Shown piece after piece: positions 35,961-44,917 of a stretch of 64,000 nucleotides of DNA. Source of the DNA: Clostridium acetobutylicum ATCC 824. Lineage in GTDB: Bacteria > Bacillota > Clostridia > Clostridiales > Clostridiaceae. Location: contig NC_003030.1 in NCBI RefSeq assembly GCF_000008765.1, forward strand, positions 964,001-1,028,000, read 5' to 3'. The translations under genes were made by a program, and so were the position numbers. The first letter of the stretch is position 1, and every line of letters starts with the position of its first letter. The notes under the pieces are model-generated. The model had not been told where the DNA came from. It saw nothing but the letters and a program-made list of their open reading frames with translations, and made no database searches.

Positions 35961-36908
35961 ATGAAATTTAAAAAGGGAATTATAATTATATTTACTTTTT
36001 TAATTATTGGAATGCTATCTGCTTGTGATAATAAGAAGAGTTCAATGCTGCAATTAAATTTAAAAAAAGGGGACAAGTATAGGCTGCACTGTATAAATGA
36101 TTCAAAATTTAGTATTAAAGTTATTCAAAAGGATAGTAGTGTTGAGGATAAAGAAGATATGTATATAGATATGGATGTAGATAGCGTTGATAAGGATCAG
36201 AATGTGACTTTTTCTTATAAATATAATTCTATAAACTCACATTTTACAACATCAAAAGGAACCATTGATTACAATTCTAAAAATGGAGATAATGGTCCAG
36301 TGGATAAAATATATAAGAATATAATGGCAAAAAAGTACACAGTTAAGTTGAATAAAAATGGTAAGGTTTTAAGTATTCATGGTGCTGGTAGTTTGGTAGA
36401 TGCTGTGGATAATGATGTTTCTTTAGACCAAAACATGAAGAATGTTTTAAGAGATAATTTGGAAGATAATTTTAAAGATGAGTCTATGAAGGTTTACATA
36501 GAGGATGCTATGAATTATACAAATGCAAGCAGTGTAAAAAAAGGTGATAGTTGGCAAAGAAAGTTAAAAACTAATAAAGAATTTAGTATGGATATTACTA
36601 GTAAATACACATTAAAGAAAGAACATGAAAAATCTTTAGATATAGAAGAAAATGATAACATTGTGGCTAATGATAAAGGTAAGCAAATTGATTTTGGTGG
36701 AACAAAAGCTAAGGTTGATTTAAATGGAAAGGCAAATGGAAATATTAATGTAGATAAAAAAACAGGATTAATTAATAGGGGAGAAGTTAAATATGATGTG
36801 AATGGAGCTGTTACGTGCCTTAAAAACGAAGATATAGGTATTATAAATGATATAACGTCCCCTGTGAGTTTTACTCAGGATATAATTTATGAAATAGTAC
36901 CACGATAG
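35961..36908 (+). CDS. Secreted lipoprotein, DUF6263-like
   Basis: 315 aa. Signal peptide with lipobox LSAC (Cys22). The mature part is hydrophilic and beta-rich with repeated DMDVDSVDKDQNVTFSYKY-type strands, then GTKAKVDLNGKANGNINVDKKTGLI. This pattern is like the DUF6263 surface lipoproteins of unknown function. AGGAGG is upstream of the ATG. Its last 20 nt form half of a terminator stem shared with the convergent gene. Confidence 0.8.
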   Translation: MKFKKGIIIIFTFLIIGMLSACDNKKSSMLQLNLKKGDKYRLHCINDSKFSIKVIQKDSSVEDKEDMYIDMDVDSVDKDQNVTFSYKYNSINSHFTTSKGTIDYNSKNGDNGPVDKIYKNIMAKKYTVKLNKNGKVLSIHGAGSLVDAVDNDVSLDQNMKNVLRDNLEDNFKDESMKVYIEDAMNYTNASSVKKGDSWQRKLKTNKEFSMDITSKYTLKKEHEKSLDIEENDNIVANDKGKQIDFGGTKAKVDLNGKANGNINVDKKTGLINRGEVKYDVNGAVTCLKNEDIGIINDITSPVSFTQDIIYEIVPR

Positions 36909-36922
36909 GTACTATTTCATAA
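36887..36922. terminator. Bidirectional terminator made of two gene ends
   Basis: Perfect 15-bp stem TTATGAAATAGTACC (36887-36901) with GGTACTATTTCATAA (36908-36922), 6-nt loop. The stop codons of both convergent genes (36906-36908 and 36917-36919) lie within the hairpin. Confidence 0.85.
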
Positions 36923-37957
36923 ATTATTATTTAGCTCGTTGAATATGTTCTCTACGCCAGTACCCCAATTTGGGTCCTCGGCGTATTTTTTATTTATCCA
37001 ATGGAAAGGGTCAGTTTCTTTAGGTAAATCATCGCATAGGTTTATTATAGTCTTTGCAGCTATTCTTGTTGAATCTTCTATGCTTGTATTATATTCCTTC
37101 CAACTGTGATATACGTTAAAAGGGTTATTAGCTATTTTTTTTGCATTAGGTGTATCTACTGGCACAAAACCTTGTTCTTGACCACTTATTGCAAATAGAA
37201 CAAGAGGGTTTAGATTATTTTTTTTAGCAACCTCTATAATCTTAGAGAAGTATGGTTCAGAAGCTAATAGTGAGTGCCTTTGGGTTAAATATTTTCTAAG
37301 AGCAGTAGTATTTATATCTCTATATTTAAATTGTAGAGGAAGTTTTGGGGAAGTGGTATTAAAATATTTATTATGTGTAGCTGACTTTATTGCAGTCAAC
37401 TTTGATTTTGATGAAGATGAAGTAAAAGATAAAAAACTTCCGTATCGTAATGAATATACTGATATAATTATAACTATAATTAATGGAATACAAAAAACTA
37501 GAGGTTTAATATTAATCCCATCATTGCAAGGAGTTTTAATTGGAGTTTCAATTTTATTTGTAGTTTGAAAATCTAAATTGAAGGCTGTCTCAAGTTCTGA
37601 TTTTGAGATTTCTTTTTTTATATGGTGATTAAGCCAGTTTAAAATACTATCAGAATAATCGTTGGAATTATCTGTGAGAGAAAGATAATTGTTTAGTATA
37701 TCAATCAGTTTTATGGAGGATTGATTATTTGAGGATATTAGAGTCTTTAATAAATGGCTTTTAAGGATATCATAACAGTCACCTTTAAGTCCTTTTATGT
37801 TTTTATCAAGAATTTGATGGACTGCTTTGGATAGAATCTTTGATTTTTCAGCACTTGAAAAATTAGCATACTTTTTGTGAATATAGTTTTTTAAAGTTAC
37901 TATATCCTTTTTTGAAAGTACTTCTATATTTTCAAGTTCATTTACTAATGACTCCAT
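36917..37957 (-). CDS. Membrane-anchored glucosaminidase-like protein
   Basis: 346 aa. About 150 cytoplasmic residues of unknown type, one membrane helix (about 152-172), then an extracellular lysozyme-like domain (about 225-346) of the glucosaminidase/FlgJ type: EVAKKNNLNPLVLFAISGQEQGFV with a probable catalytic Glu, NNPFNVYHSWKEY, and a WINKKYAEDPNWGTGV end. It probably cleaves peptidoglycan from the outer face of the membrane. The large cytoplasmic N-domain is unusual for such enzymes. Confidence 0.8.
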   Translation of the reverse strand: MESLVNELENIEVLSKKDIVTLKNYIHKKYANFSSAEKSKILSKAVHQILDKNIKGLKGDCYDILKSHLLKTLISSNNQSSIKLIDILNNYLSLTDNSNDYSDSILNWLNHHIKKEISKSELETAFNLDFQTTNKIETPIKTPCNDGINIKPLVFCIPLIIVIIISVYSLRYGSFLSFTSSSSKSKLTAIKSATHNKYFNTTSPKLPLQFKYRDINTTALRKYLTQRHSLLASEPYFSKIIEVAKKNNLNPLVLFAISGQEQGFVPVDTPNAKKIANNPFNVYHSWKEYNTSIEDSTRIAAKTIINLCDDLPKETDPFHWINKKYAEDPNWGTGVENIFNELNNNL

Positions 37958-38124
37958 AATATAAGAAACTCCAATCTTTAATCAATTAATTTAATATTCT
38001 TCATAAAATCTAAAAATCCTTTTTATTGCATTTGAATACGTTTTAACAATATTAATAATAACAATTATTGTATTAAAGGTGTCAAATTACAAGTGAAAAT
38101 TAAATGTGAATGTGTAAATAAATA

Positions 38125-38133
38125 TGTTATAAT
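38125..38133 (+). promoter_or_regulatory. Extended -10 promoter of the xanthine riboswitch operon
   Basis: TGTTATAAT at 38125-38133 with no good -35 box, about 60 nt before the aptamer. Confidence 0.5.
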
Positions 38134-38194
38134 CGTTAAGTAAGGGATATAATAGTTAAAACTAACTTATTTCCCTATATAAAAAACTAAATTT

Positions 38195-38258
38195 CTCGTA
38201 TACACCGGTAATATGGTCCGGAAGTTTCTACCTGCTGCCATAAATAGCAGACTACGGG
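38195..38258 (+). promoter_or_regulatory. Guanine-class purine riboswitch aptamer
   Basis: Three-way junction with the family core: P1 CTCGT (38195-38199)/ACGGG (38254-38258), P2 CCGG/CCGG with loop TAATATGGT, junction GTTTCTAC, P3 CTGCT/AGCAG with loop GCCATAAAT. The two loops can form the usual GG-CC kissing contact. The specificity base (position 74 of the B. subtilis xpt aptamer) is C at 38252, predicting guanine/hypoxanthine/xanthine rather than adenine. It lies upstream of the xanthine permease and xpt genes. Confidence 0.95.
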
Positions 38259-38293
38259 GTGTTATTGATAATATAATAATATTTTATCTATAT

Positions 38294-38402
38294 ACCTCAT
38301 TAATACGGAAATTAAAATATTGACTATGTATGAAAATTTAGCAAGCTTTTGCAATTTGAAGTATACATTAGTTGTTTGTTTCCATAAATTATGAGGTTTT
38401 TT
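38294..38402 (+). terminator. Riboswitch-controlled terminator
   Basis: 5' arm ACCTCATTAATACGGAAA (38294-38311) pairs imperfectly with TTTCCATAAATTATGAGGT (38379-38397), followed by a T-run. AUACCUC of the 5' arm (38292-38298) can instead pair with GGGGUGU (38256-38262), which overlaps the 3' strand of aptamer P1. This is the expected OFF-switch: ligand closes P1 and frees the terminator. Confidence 0.75.
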
Positions 38403-38649
38403 ATACAAAAAATATAGGTTAAGCAATAATTGTAGTCTATTAAAATTATACTTGTGTCTGATATTTTAGTATTTTTAGGTAGAGGTTTGGATTTTGGTGT
38501 GAGAAATTAGATATGGACGTATAAGGATGAAAATCTGAAAATAATTATAAACAAAAGTATTTATTACAATGATTTTGTCTATAATTAATATATCCTAGTA
38601 TGTTTTCTTATCTAGTGTAGGACAATACTAAAATAGGAGAGAACTAAGA
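38403..38649 (+). other. Long untranslated segment between terminator and permease gene
   Basis: 247 nt with no supported gene. Carries the RBS ATAGGAGAG, 9 nt before the ATG. A second promoter here is possible (TTGTCTATAATTA near 38577) but not convincing. Confidence 0.35.
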
Positions 38650-39957
38650 ATGGAAGAAAAGATTAAAAAAGAGACACAAATTGAATTAAGTTATGGAGTT
38701 GAAGATAAACCAGAATTACTTTCGAGAATTTTACTCGCCTTCCAGCATATATTTGCTGCATTTGGTGGTATTATTGTAGTTCCAATAATAGTAGCATCAT
38801 CGTTAAAGCTTGATGCAAAAACATCTACTGCACTTTTAAGTGCTGCTATTTTAATGGCTGGTGTTGCAACACTTATACAATCTAAGGGTGTATATTCTGT
38901 TGGTGCAAGAGTTGCTTGTATTATGGGAACTGATATTACTTTTGTTGCGCCAGCAGCAGTTGTTGGAAAGAAATTTGGTCTTGCTGGAATTTTTGGAGCT
39001 ACAATACTCGGAGCAGTTATTGTTGTTATTTTAAGCTTTTTTATAAAATACATAATGAAGTTTTTTCCTCCAATTGTGACGGGGATAGTAGTATGCCTTA
39101 TTGGGCTTACGCTGTTACCAGTATCAATAGATTGGGCGGCAGGTGGATCAGGAACTAAAAACTACGGATCGCTTCAAAATATCAGTATTGCTTTAATAGT
39201 AATGGTTATTACTTTACTTATAAATCATTATGGCAGAGGATTAGTTAGTAGTGCTTCAATTTTAATAGGTATGGTAGTAGGATATATTATATGCATACCA
39301 CTGGGAATGGTGAATTTTTCTACTATTTCAAATCTTAAAATTATTAGTATTCCTAGTATATTTCAATATGGTGTGAAATTTAATATTAGTGCACTATTGC
39401 CTTTTATACCTGCTTATTTTGTTTCTGTAATAAGTACAGTAGGAAATCTTAGAGCTATAAATGAAATATCAGGTATTAAGGATGACAGTAAAATTTCAAA
39501 GGGAGTGCTTTCTGATGGTATTGGAAGCATACTTGCAGGGATGTTTGGGGCAATGCCTAATACTTCCTTTAGTCAAAATGTAGGTCTAATACCTCTTACT
39601 AAAGTTGCAAGTCGATATGTTACACTAGTAGCAGGAATAATTTTGATGGTGTTAGGTTTAGTTCCAAAGTTTTCTGGAATTATAAATATTATGCCACAAC
39701 CTGTATTAGGTGGTGTTGGAATAGTTATGTTTGGAACAGTTGCAGCGGCAGGAATACAAACACTAAGCCATGTGAATTTAAATAATAGAAATATACTTAT
39801 AATAGCTACTTCGATAGGGCTTGGTTTAGGAGTTACATTTAGACCAGAGATATTGTCTAGTTTACCTGAAAGCTTGAAGATGATTTTTTCTTCAGGAATA
39901 TCTACAGGAACTATAGCAGCGCTTGTATTGAATTTAATACTAAAGGAAAAAAAGTAA
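38650..39957 (+). CDS. pbuX: Xanthine permease (NCS2 family)
   Basis: 435 aa, twelve to fourteen predicted helices. Signatures: [21 protein letters not shown] at the start, [21 protein letters not shown], and [26 protein letters not shown], where the NxxxFSQN-type motif is typical of xanthine/urate NCS2 carriers. It imports xanthine with H+ or Na+. Encoded with xpt behind a guanine-class riboswitch, which fixes the purine substrate class. Confidence 0.95.
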   Translation: MEEKIKKETQIELSYGVEDKPELLSRILLAFQHIFAAFGGIIVVPIIVASSLKLDAKTSTALLSAAILMAGVATLIQSKGVYSVGARVACIMGTDITFVAPAAVVGKKFGLAGIFGATILGAVIVVILSFFIKYIMKFFPPIVTGIVVCLIGLTLLPVSIDWAAGGSGTKNYGSLQNISIALIVMVITLLINHYGRGLVSSASILIGMVVGYIICIPLGMVNFSTISNLKIISIPSIFQYGVKFNISALLPFIPAYFVSVISTVGNLRAINEISGIKDDSKISKGVLSDGIGSILAGMFGAMPNTSFSQNVGLIPLTKVASRYVTLVAGIILMVLGLVPKFSGIINIMPQPVLGGVGIVMFGTVAAAGIQTLSHVNLNNRNILIIATSIGLGLGVTFRPEILSSLPESLKMIFSSGISTGTIAALVLNLILKEKK

Positions 39958-39971
39958 GGAGTGTAATTTTC

Positions 39972-40541
39972 ATGGAACAATTATGTAAAAGAATATTAGA
40001 AGAAGGTAAGGCTCTGAATGAATATGTACTAAAGGTTGATTCTTTTCTAAATCATAATGTTGACCCAAAGTTAATGTATGAAATTGGAACGTATTTTAAA
40101 GAATATTTTTCTGCAAGAGGTATAACAAAAATATTTACTATTGAGAGTTCTGGAATAGCACCAGCTGTTATGACAGCACTTCAAATGGATATACCTATGG
40201 TTATATTAAAAAAGCAAAAGCCAAATACCTTGACGGAAGATGTATACCAAACTACAGTACACTCATTTACTAAGGGATCAGACTATGAGCTTACGCTGCT
40301 TAAAAAGTATATATCGGACAAGGATAAAATACTAATCATTGATGATTTTTTAGCAAATGGAGAGGCATCATTAGGAGCTGTACGTTTAGTTGAAACCGCA
40401 GGAGCGGAAGTTTCAGGTATAGGTATTGTAATTGAAAAGTCTTTCCAAAAAGGAAGAAAGTGTCTTGAGGAAAAGGGATACGATATTTACTCACTTGCTA
40501 GAATAAAAAAGCTTGGAAAAGACTTAATAGAATTTCTTTAA
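39972..40541 (+). CDS. xpt: Xanthine phosphoribosyltransferase
   Basis: 189 aa. The PRPP-binding motif is [19 protein letters not shown], and [23 protein letters not shown] and the late [12 protein letters not shown] segment match Xpt. It converts xanthine plus PRPP to XMP. It starts 14 nt after pbuX and ends at a terminator, so the pair forms a xanthine uptake and salvage operon. Confidence 0.96.
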   Translation: MEQLCKRILEEGKALNEYVLKVDSFLNHNVDPKLMYEIGTYFKEYFSARGITKIFTIESSGIAPAVMTALQMDIPMVILKKQKPNTLTEDVYQTTVHSFTKGSDYELTLLKKYISDKDKILIIDDFLANGEASLGAVRLVETAGAEVSGIGIVIEKSFQKGRKCLEEKGYDIYSLARIKKLGKDLIEFL

Positions 40542-40568
40542 TTAAAAGGTTAAATTTAAATTCTTTCT

Positions 40569-40599
40569 AAAAGTGCAATTTACATATTGCACTTTTTTT
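40569..40599 (+). terminator. Terminator of the pbuX-xpt operon
   Basis: 11-bp stem AAAAGTGCAAT (40569-40579) with ATTGCACTTTT (40586-40596), 6-nt loop, T-run. Confidence 0.92.
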
Positions 40600-40636
40600 G
40601 TTTTTATGAATATTATGCCATAGGAGAGTGATTATT

Positions 40637-41086
40637 ATGACAAATATTGAATTAATAACATGGTCAGGAATTCTTGGAATATTAGCAGGAGTAGTTATAG
40701 TAATGCTTGTTATATTTCCTATATTAAAAAAAAGAGGAGTAAATATAGAGAATATGCTTGATCAAACTAAAAAGGCTGTGGATTCTTCGGGAGAAATTTT
40801 AAATGTTATAAAAACTACAATGCCAAATAACAATGTAGTTAATATTCTACAAATAGTTCAAAAATGGGCGCAAATAGCAGTTGGTGATGCAGAACAATTG
40901 TATCATGCAGGTAATATAAGTAAGGAAGATAGGGCAAAGGTTGCAGAGAGTGTTGTCTTGAATGTTTTAAAAGAGCTTAATATAGAAGTTGATGAAAGCA
41001 AAAAGCATTTAATCGATGCAGCGATAGAAAATGCAGTAAATGAATTAGGGCACTCTAATGTAAAGAAAATTGCTCCTGAAAAGTAG
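40637..41086 (+). CDS. Small membrane-anchored protein, LLH-type holin-like
   Basis: 149 aa. One N-terminal helix (LGILAGVVIVMLVIFPIL, about 14-32), then a helical cytoplasmic or extracellular tail with KWAQIAVGDAEQLYHAGNIS and KHLIDAAIENAVNEL, which resembles the phage holin LLH family. There are no phage genes nearby. AGGAGAG precedes the ATG at 40637; the GTG at 40628 lies in that RBS. Monocistronic between two terminators. Function uncertain. Confidence 0.75.
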   Translation: MTNIELITWSGILGILAGVVIVMLVIFPILKKRGVNIENMLDQTKKAVDSSGEILNVIKTTMPNNNVVNILQIVQKWAQIAVGDAEQLYHAGNISKEDRAKVAESVVLNVLKELNIEVDESKKHLIDAAIENAVNELGHSNVKKIAPEK

Positions 41087-41152
41087 GGTACTGTAATCAA
41101 TATTTTATTGTATAAAAATTATGACTATGTTACGATTATTATATAGATTATT

Positions 41153-41192
41153 AAATTATGTGTGCATATAGAGATGCATGCATAATTTTTTA
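41153..41192 (+). terminator. Terminator after holin-like gene
   Basis: AATTATGTGTGCAT and ATGCATGCATAATT arms with G-U pairs, 6-nt loop (about 41168-41173), T-run. Confidence 0.75.
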
Positions 41193-41231
41193 TAGTGCGC
41201 TATCAATTAATAAAAAGGTGTGTAAATTAAT

Positions 41232-42152
41232 ATGACAAATGAAAATATAGTAGATAGTAACTTAAGAAAAAAAGGACTTATATTTGCTGTATTAGCCTCA
41301 ACTCTATGGGGAATATCTGGTATAGCTGCGCAGTATTTATTTCAAATGGAAGACTTTAGTCCAGAATGGCTTGTGGTAATTAGGCTTATCATTTCAGGTG
41401 TTCTTTTATTAGCAGCCACATATGTAGCTACTAAAAAAAATATATTTAAAGTGTTTAAAAATAGACATGATATTTTTAGTTTTATTATGTTTGGCTTCGG
41501 GGGTATGTTAGCAGTTCAATATACATATTTTGTTGCTATTAAATACAGCAATGCAGCAACGGCTACAATACTACAATATCTTTCACCAGTAATAATTACA
41601 ATATATTTAATAGTACATTTAAAAAAGTTGCCAAGCCTCTATGAAGTTATAGGTATAATTTTAGCTCTTATAGGAACATTTTTTATAATTACAAAAGGTG
41701 ATATAAAAACTATAAATATTTCTGGAATAACATTATTTTGGGGAATTCTTTCTGCAATTGCAGCTGCAGTTAATACGTTGCAGCCAAGAAGAATACTAGC
41801 TAAGTGGGGATCTAATTTAGTTGCTGGTTGGGGAATGGTTATAGGTGGTGTTTTAATGTCATTTGTACACAGTCCCTTCCAGTTTAAAGGGCATATATCA
41901 TTAGTATCAATTTCTTGTGTAGCGGTTGTGGTTATAATTGGAACACTTATTCCATTTTGGCTTTACATGGAGAGTATAAAGTATATAAAACCAACAGAAG
42001 CCAGTATTCTTGGTGCTTTTGAACCATTGTCAGCAGCGATTTTATCTTTAGCATTTTTTAATCTCCATTTTAGTGTTCTAGAATGGCTTGGAAGCGGATG
42101 TATTATACTTACAACGATAATTCTTTCTACGGTAAAAAATAGTAGTAATTAA
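41232..42152 (+). CDS. EamA/DMT family transporter
   Basis: 306 aa, ten predicted helices as two EamA repeats (first repeat GLIFAVLASTLWGISGIAAQYLF; second ISGITLFWGILSAIAAAVNTL). The tail ILGAFEPLSAAILSLAFF is the conserved last motif. DMT carriers export amino acids or other metabolites. Monocistronic with its own terminator. Substrate unknown. Confidence 0.92.
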   Translation: MTNENIVDSNLRKKGLIFAVLASTLWGISGIAAQYLFQMEDFSPEWLVVIRLIISGVLLLAATYVATKKNIFKVFKNRHDIFSFIMFGFGGMLAVQYTYFVAIKYSNAATATILQYLSPVIITIYLIVHLKKLPSLYEVIGIILALIGTFFIITKGDIKTINISGITLFWGILSAIAAAVNTLQPRRILAKWGSNLVAGWGMVIGGVLMSFVHSPFQFKGHISLVSISCVAVVVIIGTLIPFWLYMESIKYIKPTEASILGAFEPLSAAILSLAFFNLHFSVLEWLGSGCIILTTIILSTVKNSSN

Positions 42153-42179
42153 ATACATATTTTATAGAATAAACTATAG

Positions 42180-42217
42180 AGATTATGAGTTTTATATTTA
42201 CTTATAATCTTTTTTTT
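42180..42217 (+). terminator. Terminator after DMT transporter gene
   Basis: 11-bp stem AGATTATGAGT (42180-42190) with ACTTATAATCT (42200-42210), one G-U, then eight T. Confidence 0.88.
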
Positions 42218-42243
42218 CTTAGTAATAATATGTAAGACTAAAT

Positions 42244-42272
42244 TTGACAAAAAAAATGTTACTATATATAAT
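42244..42272 (+). promoter_or_regulatory. Consensus sigma-A promoter of marR-cfa
   Basis: Perfect TTGACA (42244-42249), 17-bp spacer, perfect TATAAT (42267-42272). The ATG is 38 nt downstream. This also excludes a coding start at 42244. Confidence 0.85.
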
Positions 42273-42309
42273 AGTTATAAAATATAACAAAAAAATAGGA
42301 GTAACTAAC

Positions 42310-42765
42310 ATGGGGAATGATCAAATTGATGAAATTGTTAATGATATTTTTTATGTAATGCCCGCTTTCGCTAAAACTATGTTTGGGTTACTTGAAAGTA
42401 CCTTTTATCATTGTGAGTTATCAAATTCAAGCATAAGAGTACTATTTGCATTAAATAATCATAAAAAGATTACTATTACTGATTTAGGAAAAGTTCTTTG
42501 TGCTCATAAGCCTAATGTAACATCATGGGTAGATTGCTTGGTGAAAAATGATTTGGCATGTAGGCTGTATGATGATAACGACAGAAGAATAATATATATT
42601 TCTCTTACGGAAAATGGAAAGCTTACTATTGATAAATGCAAAGAGGTTTTGAACAAGTCTTTTGCTGAAAGATTAGCACATTTAAATGATGAAGACTTAG
42701 AGTTACTTATTCAAACGCTTAATAATATGTCAATGCTATTAAATAAAATAAATGGACATAGTTAA
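42310..42765 (+). CDS. MarR family transcriptional regulator
   Basis: 151 aa winged helix protein: ITITDLGKVLCAHKPNVTSWVDCLVKNDLACRLYDDNDRRIIYISLTENG covers recognition helix and wing. It starts at the ATG at 42310, after AGGAG. It is directly upstream of the cyclopropane fatty acid synthase gene (24 nt) on one transcript from a near-perfect promoter, so it probably controls membrane lipid modification under stress. Confidence 0.92.
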   Translation: MGNDQIDEIVNDIFYVMPAFAKTMFGLLESTFYHCELSNSSIRVLFALNNHKKITITDLGKVLCAHKPNVTSWVDCLVKNDLACRLYDDNDRRIIYISLTENGKLTIDKCKEVLNKSFAERLAHLNDEDLELLIQTLNNMSMLLNKINGHS

Positions 42766-42789
42766 AATATAATCTTGGGAGTGAGAAAA

Positions 42790-43965
42790 ATGGATACAAA
42801 CAAATTATTTTATAAAACTTTGTTTAAAGGACTTTTTTCGGACACATGTGAAGTAAGGTTCTGGGATGGTGAAACAGAAAAATACGGTGAAGGTGAGAGT
42901 AAATTCAAGATAATTTTTAATGAGCCTATATCTAAAGGAGATGTCATAAAAGATCCTTCAATGGCATTTGGTGAAGGATACATGGAGAAAAAGCTTGATA
43001 TTGAAGGTAGTGTTGAAGATGTTATCCAATCACTATACAACAATAAAGAAAGCTTTATGAGAAATGGAGAAAAGTATTCCAAGCTCATTAAAATCTTACC
43101 TAATACAATTAGAAAAAGTAAAAAAGATATAAAGTTTCACTATGATATAGGAAATGACTTCTATAAATTATGGCTAGATAAAACAATGACATATTCATGT
43201 GGATATTTTAAATCCCCTAATGACAGTTTAGAGCAGGCACAGAAAAATAAAGTTGAACATATATTAAAAAAATTATCCCTAAAGAAAGACGTTACTTTGT
43301 TAGATATAGGATGCGGTTGGGGAGAACTTATAATAACCGCTGCAAAGGAATATGGAGTTAAAGCTCTTGGAGTTACTTTAAGTGAAGAACAATTTAAGGT
43401 TGTTAAGGAAAGAGTGAAAAAAGAAGGACTTGAAGGAAGAGTTGATGTAATTCTTGAAGATTATAGAGAGATAAAAAATAGAACTTTTGATAGAGTAGTA
43501 AGTGTTGGAATGATAGAGCATGTAGGTAAGGAGAATATAGCTGAATACTTTGAGACAGTGAACAAGCTTCTTAATAAAGGTGGAATTTCACTTCTTCATT
43601 GTATAACAGGAGTAAAAAAAGGCGGTACAAATACCTGGATAAATAATTATATTTTCCCGGGCGGATATGTTCCTGCTGTTAGAGAATTAGTTAACAATAT
43701 TTCAGAACAAGATTTTTATTTAGTAGATGCTGAAAGTTTAAGAAGACATTATGGTAAGACACTTGAATGTTGGGCAGAAAATTTTGAAAATGCTATGGAT
43801 GAGATTAAAAAAATGAAGGAAGAGCCTTTTATAAGAATGTGGAGATTATATCTAAATGCTTGTGCAGCATCATTTAATAGTGGAAATATTGATATACATC
43901 AATTTCTTTTTACAAAAGATATTAACGATGAAATATCTTGGACTAGGGAATATATGTATAAATAA
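42790..43965 (+). CDS. cfa: Cyclopropane-fatty-acyl-phospholipid synthase
   Basis: 391 aa SAM-dependent enzyme adding a methylene bridge to unsaturated acyl chains of phospholipids. SAM-binding LLDIGCGWGELIITAA, preceded by HYDIGNDFYKLWLDKTMTYSCGYF, followed by SVGMIEHVGKENIAEYF, all conserved in CFA synthases. Starts at the ATG at 42790 after GGGAGTGAG. In operon with a MarR regulator. CFA formation is linked with acid and solvent tolerance. Confidence 0.96.
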   Translation: MDTNKLFYKTLFKGLFSDTCEVRFWDGETEKYGEGESKFKIIFNEPISKGDVIKDPSMAFGEGYMEKKLDIEGSVEDVIQSLYNNKESFMRNGEKYSKLIKILPNTIRKSKKDIKFHYDIGNDFYKLWLDKTMTYSCGYFKSPNDSLEQAQKNKVEHILKKLSLKKDVTLLDIGCGWGELIITAAKEYGVKALGVTLSEEQFKVVKERVKKEGLEGRVDVILEDYREIKNRTFDRVVSVGMIEHVGKENIAEYFETVNKLLNKGGISLLHCITGVKKGGTNTWINNYIFPGGYVPAVRELVNNISEQDFYLVDAESLRRHYGKTLECWAENFENAMDEIKKMKEEPFIRMWRLYLNACAASFNSGNIDIHQFLFTKDINDEISWTREYMYK

Positions 43966-43983
43966 TTCTAACAGTTAATTAGG

Positions 43984-44059
43984 GCTTCTATATTTAAGTT
44001 TAATCTGTGTACAATAAATAAATTATATTCACAGATTAAGTTTAAGTGTAGAAGCTTTT
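43984..44059 (+). terminator. Long branched hairpin after cfa
   Basis: Outer arm GCTTCTA (43984-43990)/TAGAAGC (44049-44055) and inner arm TTAATCTGTG (44000-44009)/CACAGATTAA (44030-44039), then CTTTTATT. Likely the cfa terminator. Confidence 0.75.
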
Positions 44060-44130
44060 ATTATGTAATAATTAATAAGATAAATTTTTCTTAATATATC
44101 TATCTTATATTTTAAAAAGTTAAAAAAATG

Positions 44131-44159
44131 TTGACATTTTGTGAATATAAGTTTAAAAT
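44131..44159 (+). promoter_or_regulatory. Promoter of the amino acid ABC operon
   Basis: TTGACA (44131-44136), 17-bp spacer, TAAAAT (44154-44159), about 80 nt before the first ATG. Confidence 0.7.
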
Positions 44160-44239
44160 GTGTATAGTATTAAACATATTAGTTTAGTAGGTATTTTATT
44201 CAAGAATATTAAAGCACCTATACGGTAGGAGGAATAAAG

Positions 44240-44905
44240 ATGAATTTTAGCGTTGGATATTTTTTGAATTCATTTCCGGATTTATTAAAGTATATTCATT
44301 ATACGATATTTATGGCGGTAATATCAACAATTATAGGACTTGTTATAGCAACTATTCTTGCACCTATAAAGATGCTTAAAATAAAGGGATTATCTCAAGT
44401 TATAGGAGTGTATATATCTTTTTTTAGAGGAACACCGCTTTTGGTACAATTATTTGTTTTTTATTATGGACTTCCACAACTAATAAAACCTCTGAAAAAT
44501 GTAACGCCACTTGAGGCAATGATTTTAGGACTTAGTTTATGTGGTTCAGCTTATATGGCAGAAATAATAAGAGGAGCTATAGAGTCAGTTGAAAAAGGAC
44601 AAATGGAGGCAGCTTTGTCAGTTGGAATGACTAAATTTCAAGCGTTTACTAGAATAATTTATCCTCAAGCAATAAGAGTGGCAATCCCAGGAATAGGAAA
44701 TCAATTTGTGGATTTGTTAAAAAGTTCATCTCTTGCTTTTGTTCTAGGTTTAACAGAAATTTTAGCCAGAGCACAAATGAATGCGGCTTCTAGTTTTAAG
44801 GTTATGGAAAGTTATCTTTCTTTAGCAATAATATATTGGGTGACTGTTGAGATATTTAACTTTCTTCAAAGAATTATTGAAAAAAGAATATCAAGGGCAT
44901 ACTAA
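44240..44905 (+). CDS. Polar amino acid ABC transporter permease
   Basis: 221 aa permease of the HisM/GlnP/TcyB type. Five helices, with FRGTPLLVQLFVFYYGLPQ and the docking loop EAALSVGMTKFQAFTRIIYPQAIRVAIPG. First gene of a permease-ATPase-binding protein importer; GGAGG is upstream. The substrate could be cystine, glutamine or another polar amino acid. Confidence 0.93.
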   Translation: MNFSVGYFLNSFPDLLKYIHYTIFMAVISTIIGLVIATILAPIKMLKIKGLSQVIGVYISFFRGTPLLVQLFVFYYGLPQLIKPLKNVTPLEAMILGLSLCGSAYMAEIIRGAIESVEKGQMEAALSVGMTKFQAFTRIIYPQAIRVAIPGIGNQFVDLLKSSSLAFVLGLTEILARAQMNAASSFKVMESYLSLAIIYWVTVEIFNFLQRIIEKRISRAY

Positions 44906-44917
44906 GGTGGTGAGTAT

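Noticed and set aside
40637-41086. Phage remnant suggested by the holin-like protein
   Set aside because: No integrase, structural or lysis genes nearby; it is a single monocistronic gene between terminators.
42244-42309. MarR frame start at 42244
   Set aside because: The TTG is part of a perfect TTGACA -35 box; the ATG at 42310 has AGGAG.
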